A stretch of DNA of 64,000 bases, taken from assembly GCA_017505535.1 (NCBI GenBank), contig JAFVPD010000030.1, forward strand, positions 62,001 to 126,000. The letters are read 5' to 3'. Source of the stretch: Muribaculaceae bacterium. GTDB taxonomy: Bacteria; Bacteroidota; Bacteroidia; Bacteroidales; Muribaculaceae. A program made the translations under genes and the position numbers. Each line of letters opens with the position of its first letter. The stretch's first letter is position 1. This document shows positions 50,888-59,948 of this stretch, piece after piece. The notes under the pieces were generated by a model. It was not told the DNA's origin, did no database searches, and saw nothing but the letters and a program-made list of their open reading frames with translations.

Positions 50888-52927
50888 ATGGAATTTCAAC
50901 TCTCATCAGAATATAAACCAACGGGAGATCAACCTCAAGCAATTGAACAACTTGTTGAAGGAATCAATTCAGGAGCTCCTGCACAAACTCTGTTAGGCGT
51001 TACAGGCTCGGGTAAAACATTTACAATGGCAAATGTCATACAACGAGTTCAAAAACCTACGCTAATTTTGAGCCACAATAAAACTTTAGCAGCTCAGTTA
51101 TATGGTGAATTCAAGAATTTTTTCCCAAATAATTCAGTCCAATACTTTGTCTCATACTATGATTATTATCAACCTGAAGCATATATTCCTTCAGTCGATA
51201 AATACATCGAGAAAGATCTCATGATTAATGATGAGATTGACAAACTCAGATTGGCAACAACTTCGGCTCTTCTATCCGGGAGAAAAGATGTAATTGTTAT
51301 ATCATCAGTTTCTTGTTTGTATGGAATAGGTAATCCTGAGGATTTTCATAGTAATGTAACAGAAATTCATATCGGGCAAAAAATTGCTCGTAACGTATTC
51401 TTGCGTAACCTCGTTGATGCATTATATTCAAGAAACGAGATTGATTTACAACGAGGCAATTTTAGAGTTAAAGGTGACACTGTTGATATCAGGCTAGCAT
51501 ACGAAGAGATAATTGTAAGAGTGATATTTTGGGGCGATGAAATTGAATCAATTACAACAATTCACCCCGAAGATGGAGTCTCTTTAGGCCAACATGATTG
51601 TTTCAAGATATATCCTGCTAATATCTTTGTGACATCAAAAGAACGTGTTGGTAAAGCGATTGCGCAAATAGAACTTGATTTGGGTGAGCAGGTCGACTTT
51701 TTCAGAAAAGAAGCTCGTGAACTTGAGGCCAAACGTTTGTATGAGCGAGTTACTTACGACGTTGAAATGATTCGTGAAATTGGGCATTGCTCAGGTATTG
51801 AAAATTATAGTAGATATTTTGACGGAAGAAAACCCGGTATGCGCCCGTTCTGTTTATTGGATTATTTCCCAGAAGGATTCTTGACAATTATTGACGAGAG
51901 TCATGTTACAATTCCTCAAATCAGAGCTATGTATGGAGGAGATCTTGCTCGTAAGATGAATCTTGTAGAATATGGGTTTAGATTACCAGCGGCAATAGAC
52001 AATCGTCCATTGAAATTTGAGGAATTTGAATCACTCACAAAGCAACTAATTTATGTAAGCGCAACTCCGGCTGACTATGAATTGGAGCGAAGTGAGGGTG
52101 TAATTGTTGAGCAAATTATCAGGCCCACCGGATTGTTAGATCCCATTATCGAGGTGAGGTCTTCGATAAATCAAATTGATGATTTAATAGAGGAGATTCA
52201 TTTAAGGGCTCAAAAAGATGAACGAATTTTGGTAACGACGCTGACAAAGCGAATGGCAGAAGATTTACATGCATATATGCAAAAATTAGGAATGAGAACC
52301 GCATATATTCATTCTGATGTAGATACTTTGGAACGAATTCAAATTCTTGATGACCTCAGAAGTGGAATATATGATGTCCTAATTGGAGTTAATCTATTAC
52401 GAGAAGGACTTGATCTACCCGAGGTGTCATTGGTCGCAATTTTGGACGCAGACAAAGAAGGGTTTCTACGTTCTCATAGATCATTAACTCAGACTGTAGG
52501 TCGTGCAGCTCGTAATTTGAATGGAATGGTTATAATGTATGCCGATAAAATAACTGATAGCATGCAACAAACCATAGATGAAACTAATCGACGACGTTCA
52601 TTACAATTGGCTTATAATGAAGAACATGGAATAACACCTCAAGCAATCATCAAAGCACGTAATAGAATTATTGGAATTGATAAAGAATCTGTCCAAGAGA
52701 ATATAAATAGAGAAAAAATACCATATCAGTATGAATATACTCAAGAAGTAAATCTTGCTGCAGATCCCGTGATTAAATATATGACACGAAATGACTTAGA
52801 GCGTGCTATAACTCAACGTCGCACTGAAATAATTGAAGCAGCTAAAAACATGGAATTTATTGAAGCCGCTCGACTTAGAGATGAAATTCTCAAGATGGAG
52901 GAAGAACTAAAAAATAAAGACGAGTAA
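50888..52927 (+). CDS. uvrB: excinuclease ABC subunit UvrB
   Basis: UvrB is the damage-verifying helicase-like subunit of nucleotide excision repair. The 679-residue protein has Walker A (LLGVTGSGKTFTMANVI), the beta-hairpin region (YYDYYQPEAYIPSVDKYIEK), DESHVTIPQIRAMY, the helicase motifs (YVSATPADYE; GVNLLREGLDLPEVSLVAIL; TQTVGRAARN) and a C-terminal UVR domain (NMEFIEAARLRDEILKMEEE). It shares a transcript with the ygiQ-like gene 1 bp downstream. Confidence 0.97.
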   Translation: MEFQLSSEYKPTGDQPQAIEQLVEGINSGAPAQTLLGVTGSGKTFTMANVIQRVQKPTLILSHNKTLAAQLYGEFKNFFPNNSVQYFVSYYDYYQPEAYIPSVDKYIEKDLMINDEIDKLRLATTSALLSGRKDVIVISSVSCLYGIGNPEDFHSNVTEIHIGQKIARNVFLRNLVDALYSRNEIDLQRGNFRVKGDTVDIRLAYEEIIVRVIFWGDEIESITTIHPEDGVSLGQHDCFKIYPANIFVTSKERVGKAIAQIELDLGEQVDFFRKEARELEAKRLYERVTYDVEMIREIGHCSGIENYSRYFDGRKPGMRPFCLLDYFPEGFLTIIDESHVTIPQIRAMYGGDLARKMNLVEYGFRLPAAIDNRPLKFEEFESLTKQLIYVSATPADYELERSEGVIVEQIIRPTGLLDPIIEVRSSINQIDDLIEEIHLRAQKDERILVTTLTKRMAEDLHAYMQKLGMRTAYIHSDVDTLERIQILDDLRSGIYDVLIGVNLLREGLDLPEVSLVAILDADKEGFLRSHRSLTQTVGRAARNLNGMVIMYADKITDSMQQTIDETNRRRSLQLAYNEEHGITPQAIIKARNRIIGIDKESVQENINREKIPYQYEYTQEVNLAADPVIKYMTRNDLERAITQRRTEIIEAAKNMEFIEAARLRDEILKMEEELKNKDE

Positions 52928-52928
52928 T

Positions 52929-54779
52929 ATGGCACAAAACAATACAAGTCATTATTCTTCAGATGCATGGCTCCCCACCTCGGTAAAAGAAATGAAAGCG
53001 CTTGGATGGGATTATGTAGATGTAGTATTTTTTACAGGAGATGCATATGTTGATCATCCATCGTTTGGTGCAGCAGTTATTGGAAGAATTCTTCAAAAAT
53101 ATGGATATAATGTAGCCATAGTGCCACAACCTAACTGGCAAGATGATTTACGTGATTTCAAAAAGTTTGGAGTACCTCGGCTTTTCTTTGCGATATCAGC
53201 CGGAGCAATGGATTCAATGGTAAATCATTACACGGCAAATAGACGGAAAAGAAGTGATGATGCCTACACACCCAATGGTCGTCATGGTATGCGTCCCGAT
53301 TATCCAACAATTGTATATTCCAAAATATTACGTGAGTTATATCCCAACACACCAATAATTGCGGGTGGGATTGAAGCCTCTATGCGCAGATTATCACATT
53401 ATGACTATTGGCAAGATCGACTTAGACCTTCTATAATGTGTGATGCGTTTGTTGATATGATCGTATATGGTATGGGTGAAAAGCCTATATTGGAGATTAC
53501 CCAACAACTTAAAAATGGTGCTAATATTCAAGATTTAACAAATATCAATCAAACTGTCGTAAAACTACCAATTGATTTCACACCTAATAACGACGAGAAT
53601 AATATTGTTTTACACGATTTCATTGATTGTAAGAAGAATAAACGTTGTCAATCGGAGAATTTCAAGCATATTGAGCAGCAATCTAATCGTTATAGTGGCG
53701 CTACTTTATGGCAAGTACATGATTCATATGTGATAAAAGTTAATCCAATGAATCCACCCATGACTACTGAAGAGATTGATGAATCATTTGACCTTCCATA
53801 TACACGCCTCCCCCACCCAAGATATAAAGGAAAAGTTATTCCGGCATATGAAATGATTAAATTCTCTGTTAATATGCATAGAGGCTGTTTCGGTGGTTGT
53901 GCTTTCTGCACTATATCGGCTCATCAAGGAAAGTTTATAGCTTCACGAAGTAGTCAATCTATTCTAAACGAGGTTAAATCAATAATTGGCATGTCCGATT
54001 TTAAGGGCTACATAAGTGATTTAGGAGGTCCATCTGCCAATATGTATATGATGGGAGGAAAAGATTTATCCATCTGCAAACAGTGTCTCAGACCTTCTTG
54101 CCTGCACCCAAAACCATGCAAAAACCTAAATACTGATCATTCGCACTTGCTTAATATTTATACTCAAGTGGATTCTTTACCCCAAATAAAAAAATCATTC
54201 ATTGGAAGTGGAGTGCGATACGATTTATCTATGCATAATACGGGAAAACCAGAAATTGATAGAGTTAATGCAAAATACAATGAAGAATTAATTAAAAATC
54301 ATGTCTCCGGCCGACTTAAGGTTGCACCAGAGCATACTTGTGATCATGTTTTGAATATTATGAGGAAACCCTCGTTTTCTCAGTTCTATGATTTTAAACG
54401 CCTTTTTGATAAAGTCAACCGAGTATATGGCTTGAAACAACAACTTATCCCCTATTTTATATCTAGTCACCCGGGTTGTCGTGAAATAGATATGGCAGAG
54501 TTAGCGGTAGAAAGTCGCAATTTGAATATGCATCTCGAGCAAGTACAAGACTTTACACCAACACCAATGACACTTGCAACAGAGATATATTATACCGGAA
54601 TTCACCCTTATACAGGAGAACGAGTTTTTGTCGCTACCGATAAAAATGAGAAATTAGCACAACGTAAATACTTCTTCTGGTATGATAAGAAATATCAAAA
54701 TGACATAATACTATCGCTGAAACGCCTCCATAGACCCGATCTAATTCAAAGATTGTTTAATGGTAAGCGAGGAGACTAA
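52929..54779 (+). CDS. YgiQ family radical SAM protein
   Basis: This 616-residue protein has the N-terminal domain of the UPF0313/YgiQ family (WLPTSVKEMKALGWDYVDVV; VDHPSFGAAVIGR), the radical-SAM cluster motif HRGCFGGCAFCTISAHQGKF and a second cysteine group (CKQCLRPSCLHPKPCKN). A late VQDFTPTPMTLATEIYYTG ends the conserved part. The family's reaction is not known to me. It is directly downstream of uvrB. Confidence 0.94.
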   Translation: MAQNNTSHYSSDAWLPTSVKEMKALGWDYVDVVFFTGDAYVDHPSFGAAVIGRILQKYGYNVAIVPQPNWQDDLRDFKKFGVPRLFFAISAGAMDSMVNHYTANRRKRSDDAYTPNGRHGMRPDYPTIVYSKILRELYPNTPIIAGGIEASMRRLSHYDYWQDRLRPSIMCDAFVDMIVYGMGEKPILEITQQLKNGANIQDLTNINQTVVKLPIDFTPNNDENNIVLHDFIDCKKNKRCQSENFKHIEQQSNRYSGATLWQVHDSYVIKVNPMNPPMTTEEIDESFDLPYTRLPHPRYKGKVIPAYEMIKFSVNMHRGCFGGCAFCTISAHQGKFIASRSSQSILNEVKSIIGMSDFKGYISDLGGPSANMYMMGGKDLSICKQCLRPSCLHPKPCKNLNTDHSHLLNIYTQVDSLPQIKKSFIGSGVRYDLSMHNTGKPEIDRVNAKYNEELIKNHVSGRLKVAPEHTCDHVLNIMRKPSFSQFYDFKRLFDKVNRVYGLKQQLIPYFISSHPGCREIDMAELAVESRNLNMHLEQVQDFTPTPMTLATEIYYTGIHPYTGERVFVATDKNEKLAQRKYFFWYDKKYQNDIILSLKRLHRPDLIQRLFNGKRGD

Positions 54780-54803
54780 TTTTACTTATTCGTGCAAATG
54801 TGG

Positions 54804-54811
54804 TAACTTTG
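54804..54811 (+). promoter_or_regulatory. -7 box of the S9 peptidase gene
   Basis: TAACTTTG lies 25 bp before the ATG at 54837. The expected -33 region is T-rich without a clear TTTG. Confidence 0.5.
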
Positions 54812-54836
54812 TAAAATACATCTAAATAATATAATA

Positions 54837-56939
54837 ATGAAAATAATCAATTCTATTCTTATGAGTACAGCTGTGCTATTAACATCAGTTTCTTGTTCTC
54901 AAAACGAGACTGAAAATGTTATAGACAAGCCGGCATTTAAAAGTGAAAGTGGCGTCTTTAGTATTGAAGCTTTGCAGGCTTTTGGACGTGTATCTGACCC
55001 TCAGATTTCGCCTGACAAGTCCAAAATTCTTTATGGGATTTCTTACGAAAGTGTAGAGGAAAACAAGAGTAATCGTGATTTGTATGTGATGAATATTGAT
55101 GGTAGTGATAATCATCGAATCACAAAAACTGCTAAATCAGAGAATAATGCAGTTTGGATTAATGGAGGTGATAAAATTGCGTTTATTAGTTCAGAAAGTG
55201 GTAAACCTCAAGTTTGGACAATGAATGCTGATGGAAGCAATCGTCAACTGGCTTCAGATATTGAGAATGGAGTCAATGGATTTGTTTTATCTCCAGATGA
55301 AAAACATATCTTGTTAATTTCTAACATAAAATATGGAGCTACACCGGAAGACTTGTATTCTGACCTCCCAAAAGCAACTGGCCGAGTGATTACCGACTTG
55401 ATGTATAAACATTGGGACGAATGGGTAACTGAAATACCTCACCCTTTTGTAGCTGATTTTGATGGAGTAAAAGTATCTAACCCTATAGACATAATGGAAG
55501 GAGAACCATACGAAGCACCAATGAAACCATTTGGAGGTGTTGAGTCTTTTGCATGGTCGCCCGATAGTAAAAATCTCATCTACGTGTCACGTAAAAAAGA
55601 GGGCTTAGAATATGCCAAATCAACAAATTCTGACTTATTCCTTTATTCGCTTGAAGATAAAACAACTAAAAATCTTACAGAAGGAATGATGGGATATGAC
55701 ACCAACCCCATTTATTCTCCCGACGGGAAATACGTAGCATGGTTGAGCATGGAACGAGATGGATATGAATCAGATAAGAATCGCATTTTCATTCTCAATT
55801 GTGAGAATGGTGAAAAAATTGATTTGACATCAGATTGGGACTATACTGTTAATTCAATCGCTTGGAATCCTAATAGTCAATCAGTGTATTTTATTGCACA
55901 TCATCAAGGAGTTACTCCTATATTTAGCGTGACATTAGAGAAAGAGATCTCTACTATTGCAGAGGGCATATGTGATTATGGTGTGGTTCTACCGGTTGAT
56001 GAATCAACTGTAATTGCTCTTAAACACTCTATGCTTGCGCCTGATGAAATCTATGCTATTAATAATGGCGGTGAAACAAAACTTACATCTGTAAATGATG
56101 ATATTTTCGCTCAATTGAAAATGCCAATAGTTGAAAAACGTTTAGTCCCTACTACTGACGGCAAAGAGATGACAACTTGGGTGATTTATCCTCAAGATTT
56201 TGATAAATCAAAAAAATATCCTGCAATACTTTATTGTCAAGGCGGTCCACAACAAGCAGTAAGTCAATTCTGGAGTTATCGCTGGAATTTTGCTCTTATG
56301 GCAGCCAATGGCTATATCGTAATAGCACCCAACAGACGCGGTTTACCTGGATTTGGAACTGAATGGAATGAACAAATTTCAGGAGACTATGGTGGACAAA
56401 ATATGAAAGACTATTTGTCGGCTGTTGATTATATGAAACAAGAACCATATATTGATTCTGATCATATTGGTGCAACAGGAGCAAGTTATGGTGGTTTCTC
56501 TGTATATTGGTTGGCAGGTAATCACGATAATCGTTTTGCTGCTCTTTTTGCTCATGCAGGAATATTTAACACCGAAGCTCAATATCTTGAAACTGAAGAA
56601 ATGTGGTTTGCTGATTGGGATTTAGGTGGAGCATTCTGGGATAAAGAAAACGCAACAGCACAACGCACATTCAGCCAGTCTCCACATAAATATGTTGATA
56701 AATGGACTGCACCTATTATGATTTCTCATGGAGAATACGACTTCCGTATATTAGCATCGCAAGGTATGCAAGCATTTAATGCTGCAAAACTTCGCGGTAT
56801 TCCATGTGAAATGGTAATTTACCCTGATGAAAATCACTGGATACTAAAACCTCAAAACGCAATTATGTGGCAACGTTTATTCTTTAGATGGTTTGACCGT
56901 TGGTTAAAACCCGGAGAAAAGATGGAGGATAATAACTAA
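54837..56939 (+). CDS. S9-family prolyl oligopeptidase-like lipoprotein
   Basis: This 700-residue exported peptidase has a lipoprotein signal (LLTSVSC lipobox, C20), an N-terminal beta-propeller (about 40-440; repeated W-N/S-P-D-x-K blocks such as SFAWSPDSKNLIYVSRK) and a C-terminal alpha/beta-hydrolase domain. The catalytic triad is S550 in GASYGGFSVYW, D635 in HGEYDFRI and H667 in DENHWILK. It probably removes dipeptides or cleaves short peptides in the periplasm or at the cell surface, useful for an asaccharolytic or peptide diet. It is a single gene with its own terminator. Confidence 0.92.
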   Translation: MKIINSILMSTAVLLTSVSCSQNETENVIDKPAFKSESGVFSIEALQAFGRVSDPQISPDKSKILYGISYESVEENKSNRDLYVMNIDGSDNHRITKTAKSENNAVWINGGDKIAFISSESGKPQVWTMNADGSNRQLASDIENGVNGFVLSPDEKHILLISNIKYGATPEDLYSDLPKATGRVITDLMYKHWDEWVTEIPHPFVADFDGVKVSNPIDIMEGEPYEAPMKPFGGVESFAWSPDSKNLIYVSRKKEGLEYAKSTNSDLFLYSLEDKTTKNLTEGMMGYDTNPIYSPDGKYVAWLSMERDGYESDKNRIFILNCENGEKIDLTSDWDYTVNSIAWNPNSQSVYFIAHHQGVTPIFSVTLEKEISTIAEGICDYGVVLPVDESTVIALKHSMLAPDEIYAINNGGETKLTSVNDDIFAQLKMPIVEKRLVPTTDGKEMTTWVIYPQDFDKSKKYPAILYCQGGPQQAVSQFWSYRWNFALMAANGYIVIAPNRRGLPGFGTEWNEQISGDYGGQNMKDYLSAVDYMKQEPYIDSDHIGATGASYGGFSVYWLAGNHDNRFAALFAHAGIFNTEAQYLETEEMWFADWDLGGAFWDKENATAQRTFSQSPHKYVDKWTAPIMISHGEYDFRILASQGMQAFNAAKLRGIPCEMVIYPDENHWILKPQNAIMWQRLFFRWFDRWLKPGEKMEDNN

Positions 56940-56947
56940 TTTATAAA

Positions 56948-56990
56948 CAATAGGGTTTCGCAATTTAATGTGAGGCCCTATTGCTTTTTT
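56948..56990 (+). terminator. terminator of the S9 peptidase gene
   Basis: CAATAGGG (56948-56955) pairs with CCCTATTG (56976-56983) around a 20-nt loop. A C and then TTTTTT (56985-56990) follow. Confidence 0.8.
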
Positions 56991-57034
56991 AACGTTCAAT
57001 GTAAACATATTAAAAAACATGCATACATTGTGAT

Positions 57035-57050
57035 TAATTTTGTACCTTTG
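57035..57050 (+). promoter_or_regulatory. two overlapping candidate -7 boxes before the porin gene
   Basis: TAATTTTG (57035-57042) and TACCTTTG (57043-57050) abut each other. The second is 5 bp before the ATG and would give a leaderless mRNA; the first would give a leader of about 8 nt. Confidence 0.4.
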
Positions 57051-57055
57051 TATTC

Positions 57056-59065
57056 ATGAAGAAGATATTTATATTCAATTTTATAATAATTGTCTCATGT
57101 CTGTTTGCTAATTCTCAGGACAGACTAGGACAAAGCACAAATAAAGGCAGTGATAAAACTTCGGCTGCAGTAGATACAATTTCTGCGCTATCTTATGCTT
57201 GGAAAGTAATCTCTCCATTAGGACTTCATGAACCATCAACAATAGATACTTTGTTATATAACTATTATCAGAAATCCATACCATCTGAAGTTACACCTGC
57301 TTACGCAACAACCGGAAATTTAGGTAGTGAAGGACAGACTTTATTATTTTTTCAACGCAAAGAGATGAGTGATTTCTTTTTTGCTGATGCATTGAGAGCA
57401 TGGATTCCGAGTATTGATACTCATAAATTCTATAACACCAGGCGACCAATGACTCTTCTGTCATATAATACCGGAGGAGGAAAAGAAACAACACAAGATC
57501 GTCTAAAAATGACCTTTTCGGCAAATGCAAATGCTAAAACTCAAATCGGAGCCTACCTTGATTATTTGTATTCAAAAGGAAGTTATAACTACCAGGCAAC
57601 AAAAGATCTTGTATGGGGTATTTCCGGCTCTTATATGGGTGACAGATATGAATTACAAACATTTATGTATCATTATGATTTACTCAACAAAGAAAATGGT
57701 GGTATTACAGATGATTTGTACATTACTGACCCTGCTGAAATACAAGGAGGCAGCTCAAAAGTTGACACAAAAACAATCCCAACCAATCTAACTGCTGCTC
57801 ATTCGAAATTGGTTGGCACATATATATATATCAACAATAGATATAAAGTTGGTTATTACGAAGAAGAGATTGTAAATGATTCAGTTGTAAATCGCACTTA
57901 TATTCCTGTATCAAGTTTTATTTGGACTTTAAATTACAAAGACGGGAAACATATTTTTCTAAATGATGTTCCAGGGCAAGCACGTTTTTGGGATAATACA
58001 TATTTAAGTAAAACCGGAACCAATGACCGAACAGAATATTCAACATTAACTAATACATTAGGTATATCTTTACTTGAAGGTTTTAATAAATATGCCAAAG
58101 CTGGACTCGCTGCATATGCTACTCATCAAATCAGAAAATATACTCAAACAACAGATACAATTGATCGAATAACAACTCTTCCAGAGGGTCTTTCGCCCTA
58201 CCCTGTGTCAAAAGTACCACATAAATCATCTGAAAACCTACTATGGATTGGAGCTCAACTAACTAAACAACAAGGCTCATTACTTCGCTATAATGCAACA
58301 GCCCAATTTGGTATTGCAGGTCCTGTTGCAGGTGACATTGATATTGATGGGAATCTCTCAACTCGCTTTAAATTGTTCGGGGATAGTGTTACTTTAACAG
58401 CTTATGGTAAATTTTCAAATCAAGAAGCTCCATACCTTATGAATCACTATGTATCAAATCATTTCATATGGGAAAATGATTTTGGTAAAATAAGACGCTT
58501 TAGAGTTGGAGGTAAATTAGACATTCCACAAACAAAATCGTTCTTAAATGTAGGAGTAGAGAATCTTCAAAATTATATATATTTCAATGAAAAATGCTTA
58601 CCTACACAACATGGAGGAAGTGTTCAAATATTGAGTGCATCTTTAAATCAAAACTTTAAACTTGGCGTTTTGCACCTTGATAATAAACTGACTTACCAAA
58701 CATCTACTGATGAAACCGTAATTCCTCTACCTAAATTTTCAATATACTCAAATTTGTATATCCTATTTAAAGTATGTGGTGTTCTTGATGTGCAACTCGG
58801 TGTTGATTGTGATTATTATACAAAATATAAATCTATTGCTTATCAACCTGCGACAATGTCGTTCTACAATCAAAGAGAAATTGAGGTTGGAAATTACCCA
58901 TTCATGAACGCTTATGCAAACATGAAATTAGATAAAGCTAGATTCTACGTAATGTTTTCTCACGTAAATCAAGGTATGACAGGTAATAATTATTTTGTAT
59001 TGCCTCACTATCCCTTAAATCCACGAAAATTCCAAATTGGAGTTTCAGTTGACTTTGCAAACTAA
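57056..59065 (+). CDS. putative outer-membrane porin (Porin_10-type)
   Basis: This 669-residue protein has a signal peptide (residues 1-20) and the Bacteroidota putative-porin sequence. A conserved N-terminal domain (TTGNLGSEGQTLLFFQR; PMTLLSYNTGGGKETTQDRL) is followed by many amphipathic beta strands. The last strand (PRKFQIGVSVDFAN) ends in a polar-aromatic-residue pattern typical of outer-membrane insertion. No plug or TonB box is visible, so it is a porin and not a TonB receptor. Its stop overlaps the start of the next gene by one base. Confidence 0.88.
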   Translation: MKKIFIFNFIIIVSCLFANSQDRLGQSTNKGSDKTSAAVDTISALSYAWKVISPLGLHEPSTIDTLLYNYYQKSIPSEVTPAYATTGNLGSEGQTLLFFQRKEMSDFFFADALRAWIPSIDTHKFYNTRRPMTLLSYNTGGGKETTQDRLKMTFSANANAKTQIGAYLDYLYSKGSYNYQATKDLVWGISGSYMGDRYELQTFMYHYDLLNKENGGITDDLYITDPAEIQGGSSKVDTKTIPTNLTAAHSKLVGTYIYINNRYKVGYYEEEIVNDSVVNRTYIPVSSFIWTLNYKDGKHIFLNDVPGQARFWDNTYLSKTGTNDRTEYSTLTNTLGISLLEGFNKYAKAGLAAYATHQIRKYTQTTDTIDRITTLPEGLSPYPVSKVPHKSSENLLWIGAQLTKQQGSLLRYNATAQFGIAGPVAGDIDIDGNLSTRFKLFGDSVTLTAYGKFSNQEAPYLMNHYVSNHFIWENDFGKIRRFRVGGKLDIPQTKSFLNVGVENLQNYIYFNEKCLPTQHGGSVQILSASLNQNFKLGVLHLDNKLTYQTSTDETVIPLPKFSIYSNLYILFKVCGVLDVQLGVDCDYYTKYKSIAYQPATMSFYNQREIEVGNYPFMNAYANMKLDKARFYVMFSHVNQGMTGNNYFVLPHYPLNPRKFQIGVSVDFAN

Positions 59066-59892
59066 TGAGCCTTCACCAATATAAGCACACATCGCATAGA
59101 TTATCGTTATATATTATTTTATTGATAATAACGATGACCATTATGTATATGTTAAAGATGTGTAGCAGTAATTCTTCTGATTTAACTACTTCTCAATTAC
59201 CATCATCAGGCGATACAATTGATGTTGGAATAGAGTACTCCCCTCTTTCATTATATAGTTTTGGAGACACTCTTGGAGGGTTTAATTATGATTTAATGAG
59301 ACTTGTTGCTTCACAGCATAATCTTAAAATCAAATTTCACCCAATAGTTTCTTTAACTCATGCTATAACAGCGGTAGAAAAAGGTACTTTTGATATTTTA
59401 ATAGCTGAGATGCCAACCACTTCGGAATTTACCGATAAATTCTTGTTTACTATTCCCATTTATTTGGATCGTCAAGTATTGATTAAATCTAAGTCAAATT
59501 ATAAGCAAATTAATACACAGTTAGATTTGGCCGGGGATACCGTTTGGGTTGTGGCCAATTCCCCCTTTGCTTCTCGCATCAATAATCTTGCAAGAGAAAT
59601 TGGTGATACAATATATGTTATTACTGACTCTATTCATTCAGCAGAACAATTATTTATTTTAACTGCGACCAATGAAATTAAACAGGCTGTAATAAACGAA
59701 CAAGTAGCTAAAATTATGGCTCAGGATTATAGAGACGTAGATATATCAACAGATATTTCTTTTTCGCAATTTCAATCATGGATTGTAAATAAAAACGATA
59801 GCGTTTTGTGTGATAGCCTGAATTCTTGGTTATCTGCAATCAAAAGTACCAATCAATTTCAAACCCTTCAAGAAAGATATTTACAAAAATAG
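59065..59892 (+). CDS. periplasmic solute-binding-like protein (SBP family 3)
   Basis: This 275-residue protein has an N-terminal membrane segment (LSLYIILLIITMTIMYMLK) with a possible lipobox-like MCSS, followed by a two-lobed SBP_bac_3-type fold: DVGIEYSPLSLYSFGDTLGG, the helix YDLMRLVASQHNLKIKFHPI and AVEKGTFDILIAEMPTTSEF. There is no ABC permease or ATPase nearby. It is translationally coupled to the porin (TAATG), so it may capture a small molecule entering through the porin, or act as a membrane-bound sensor or lytic-transglycosylase regulator without its catalytic domain. The coupling is observed; the shared role is inference. Confidence 0.8.
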   Translation: MSLHQYKHTSHRLSLYIILLIITMTIMYMLKMCSSNSSDLTTSQLPSSGDTIDVGIEYSPLSLYSFGDTLGGFNYDLMRLVASQHNLKIKFHPIVSLTHAITAVEKGTFDILIAEMPTTSEFTDKFLFTIPIYLDRQVLIKSKSNYKQINTQLDLAGDTVWVVANSPFASRINNLAREIGDTIYVITDSIHSAEQLFILTATNEIKQAVINEQVAKIMAQDYRDVDISTDISFSQFQSWIVNKNDSVLCDSLNSWLSAIKSTNQFQTLQERYLQK

Positions 59893-59922
59893 AGTTGATC
59901 AACTATTGTCAACCAACTCTAT
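59889..59922. terminator. bidirectional terminator between the solute-binding gene and valS
   Basis: ATAGAGTTG (59889-59897) pairs with CAACTCTAT (59914-59922). T-rich stretches follow on both strands. The two genes converge here. Confidence 0.75.
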
Positions 59923-59948
59923 TTATATATACGAATTTCGTTGTATCG

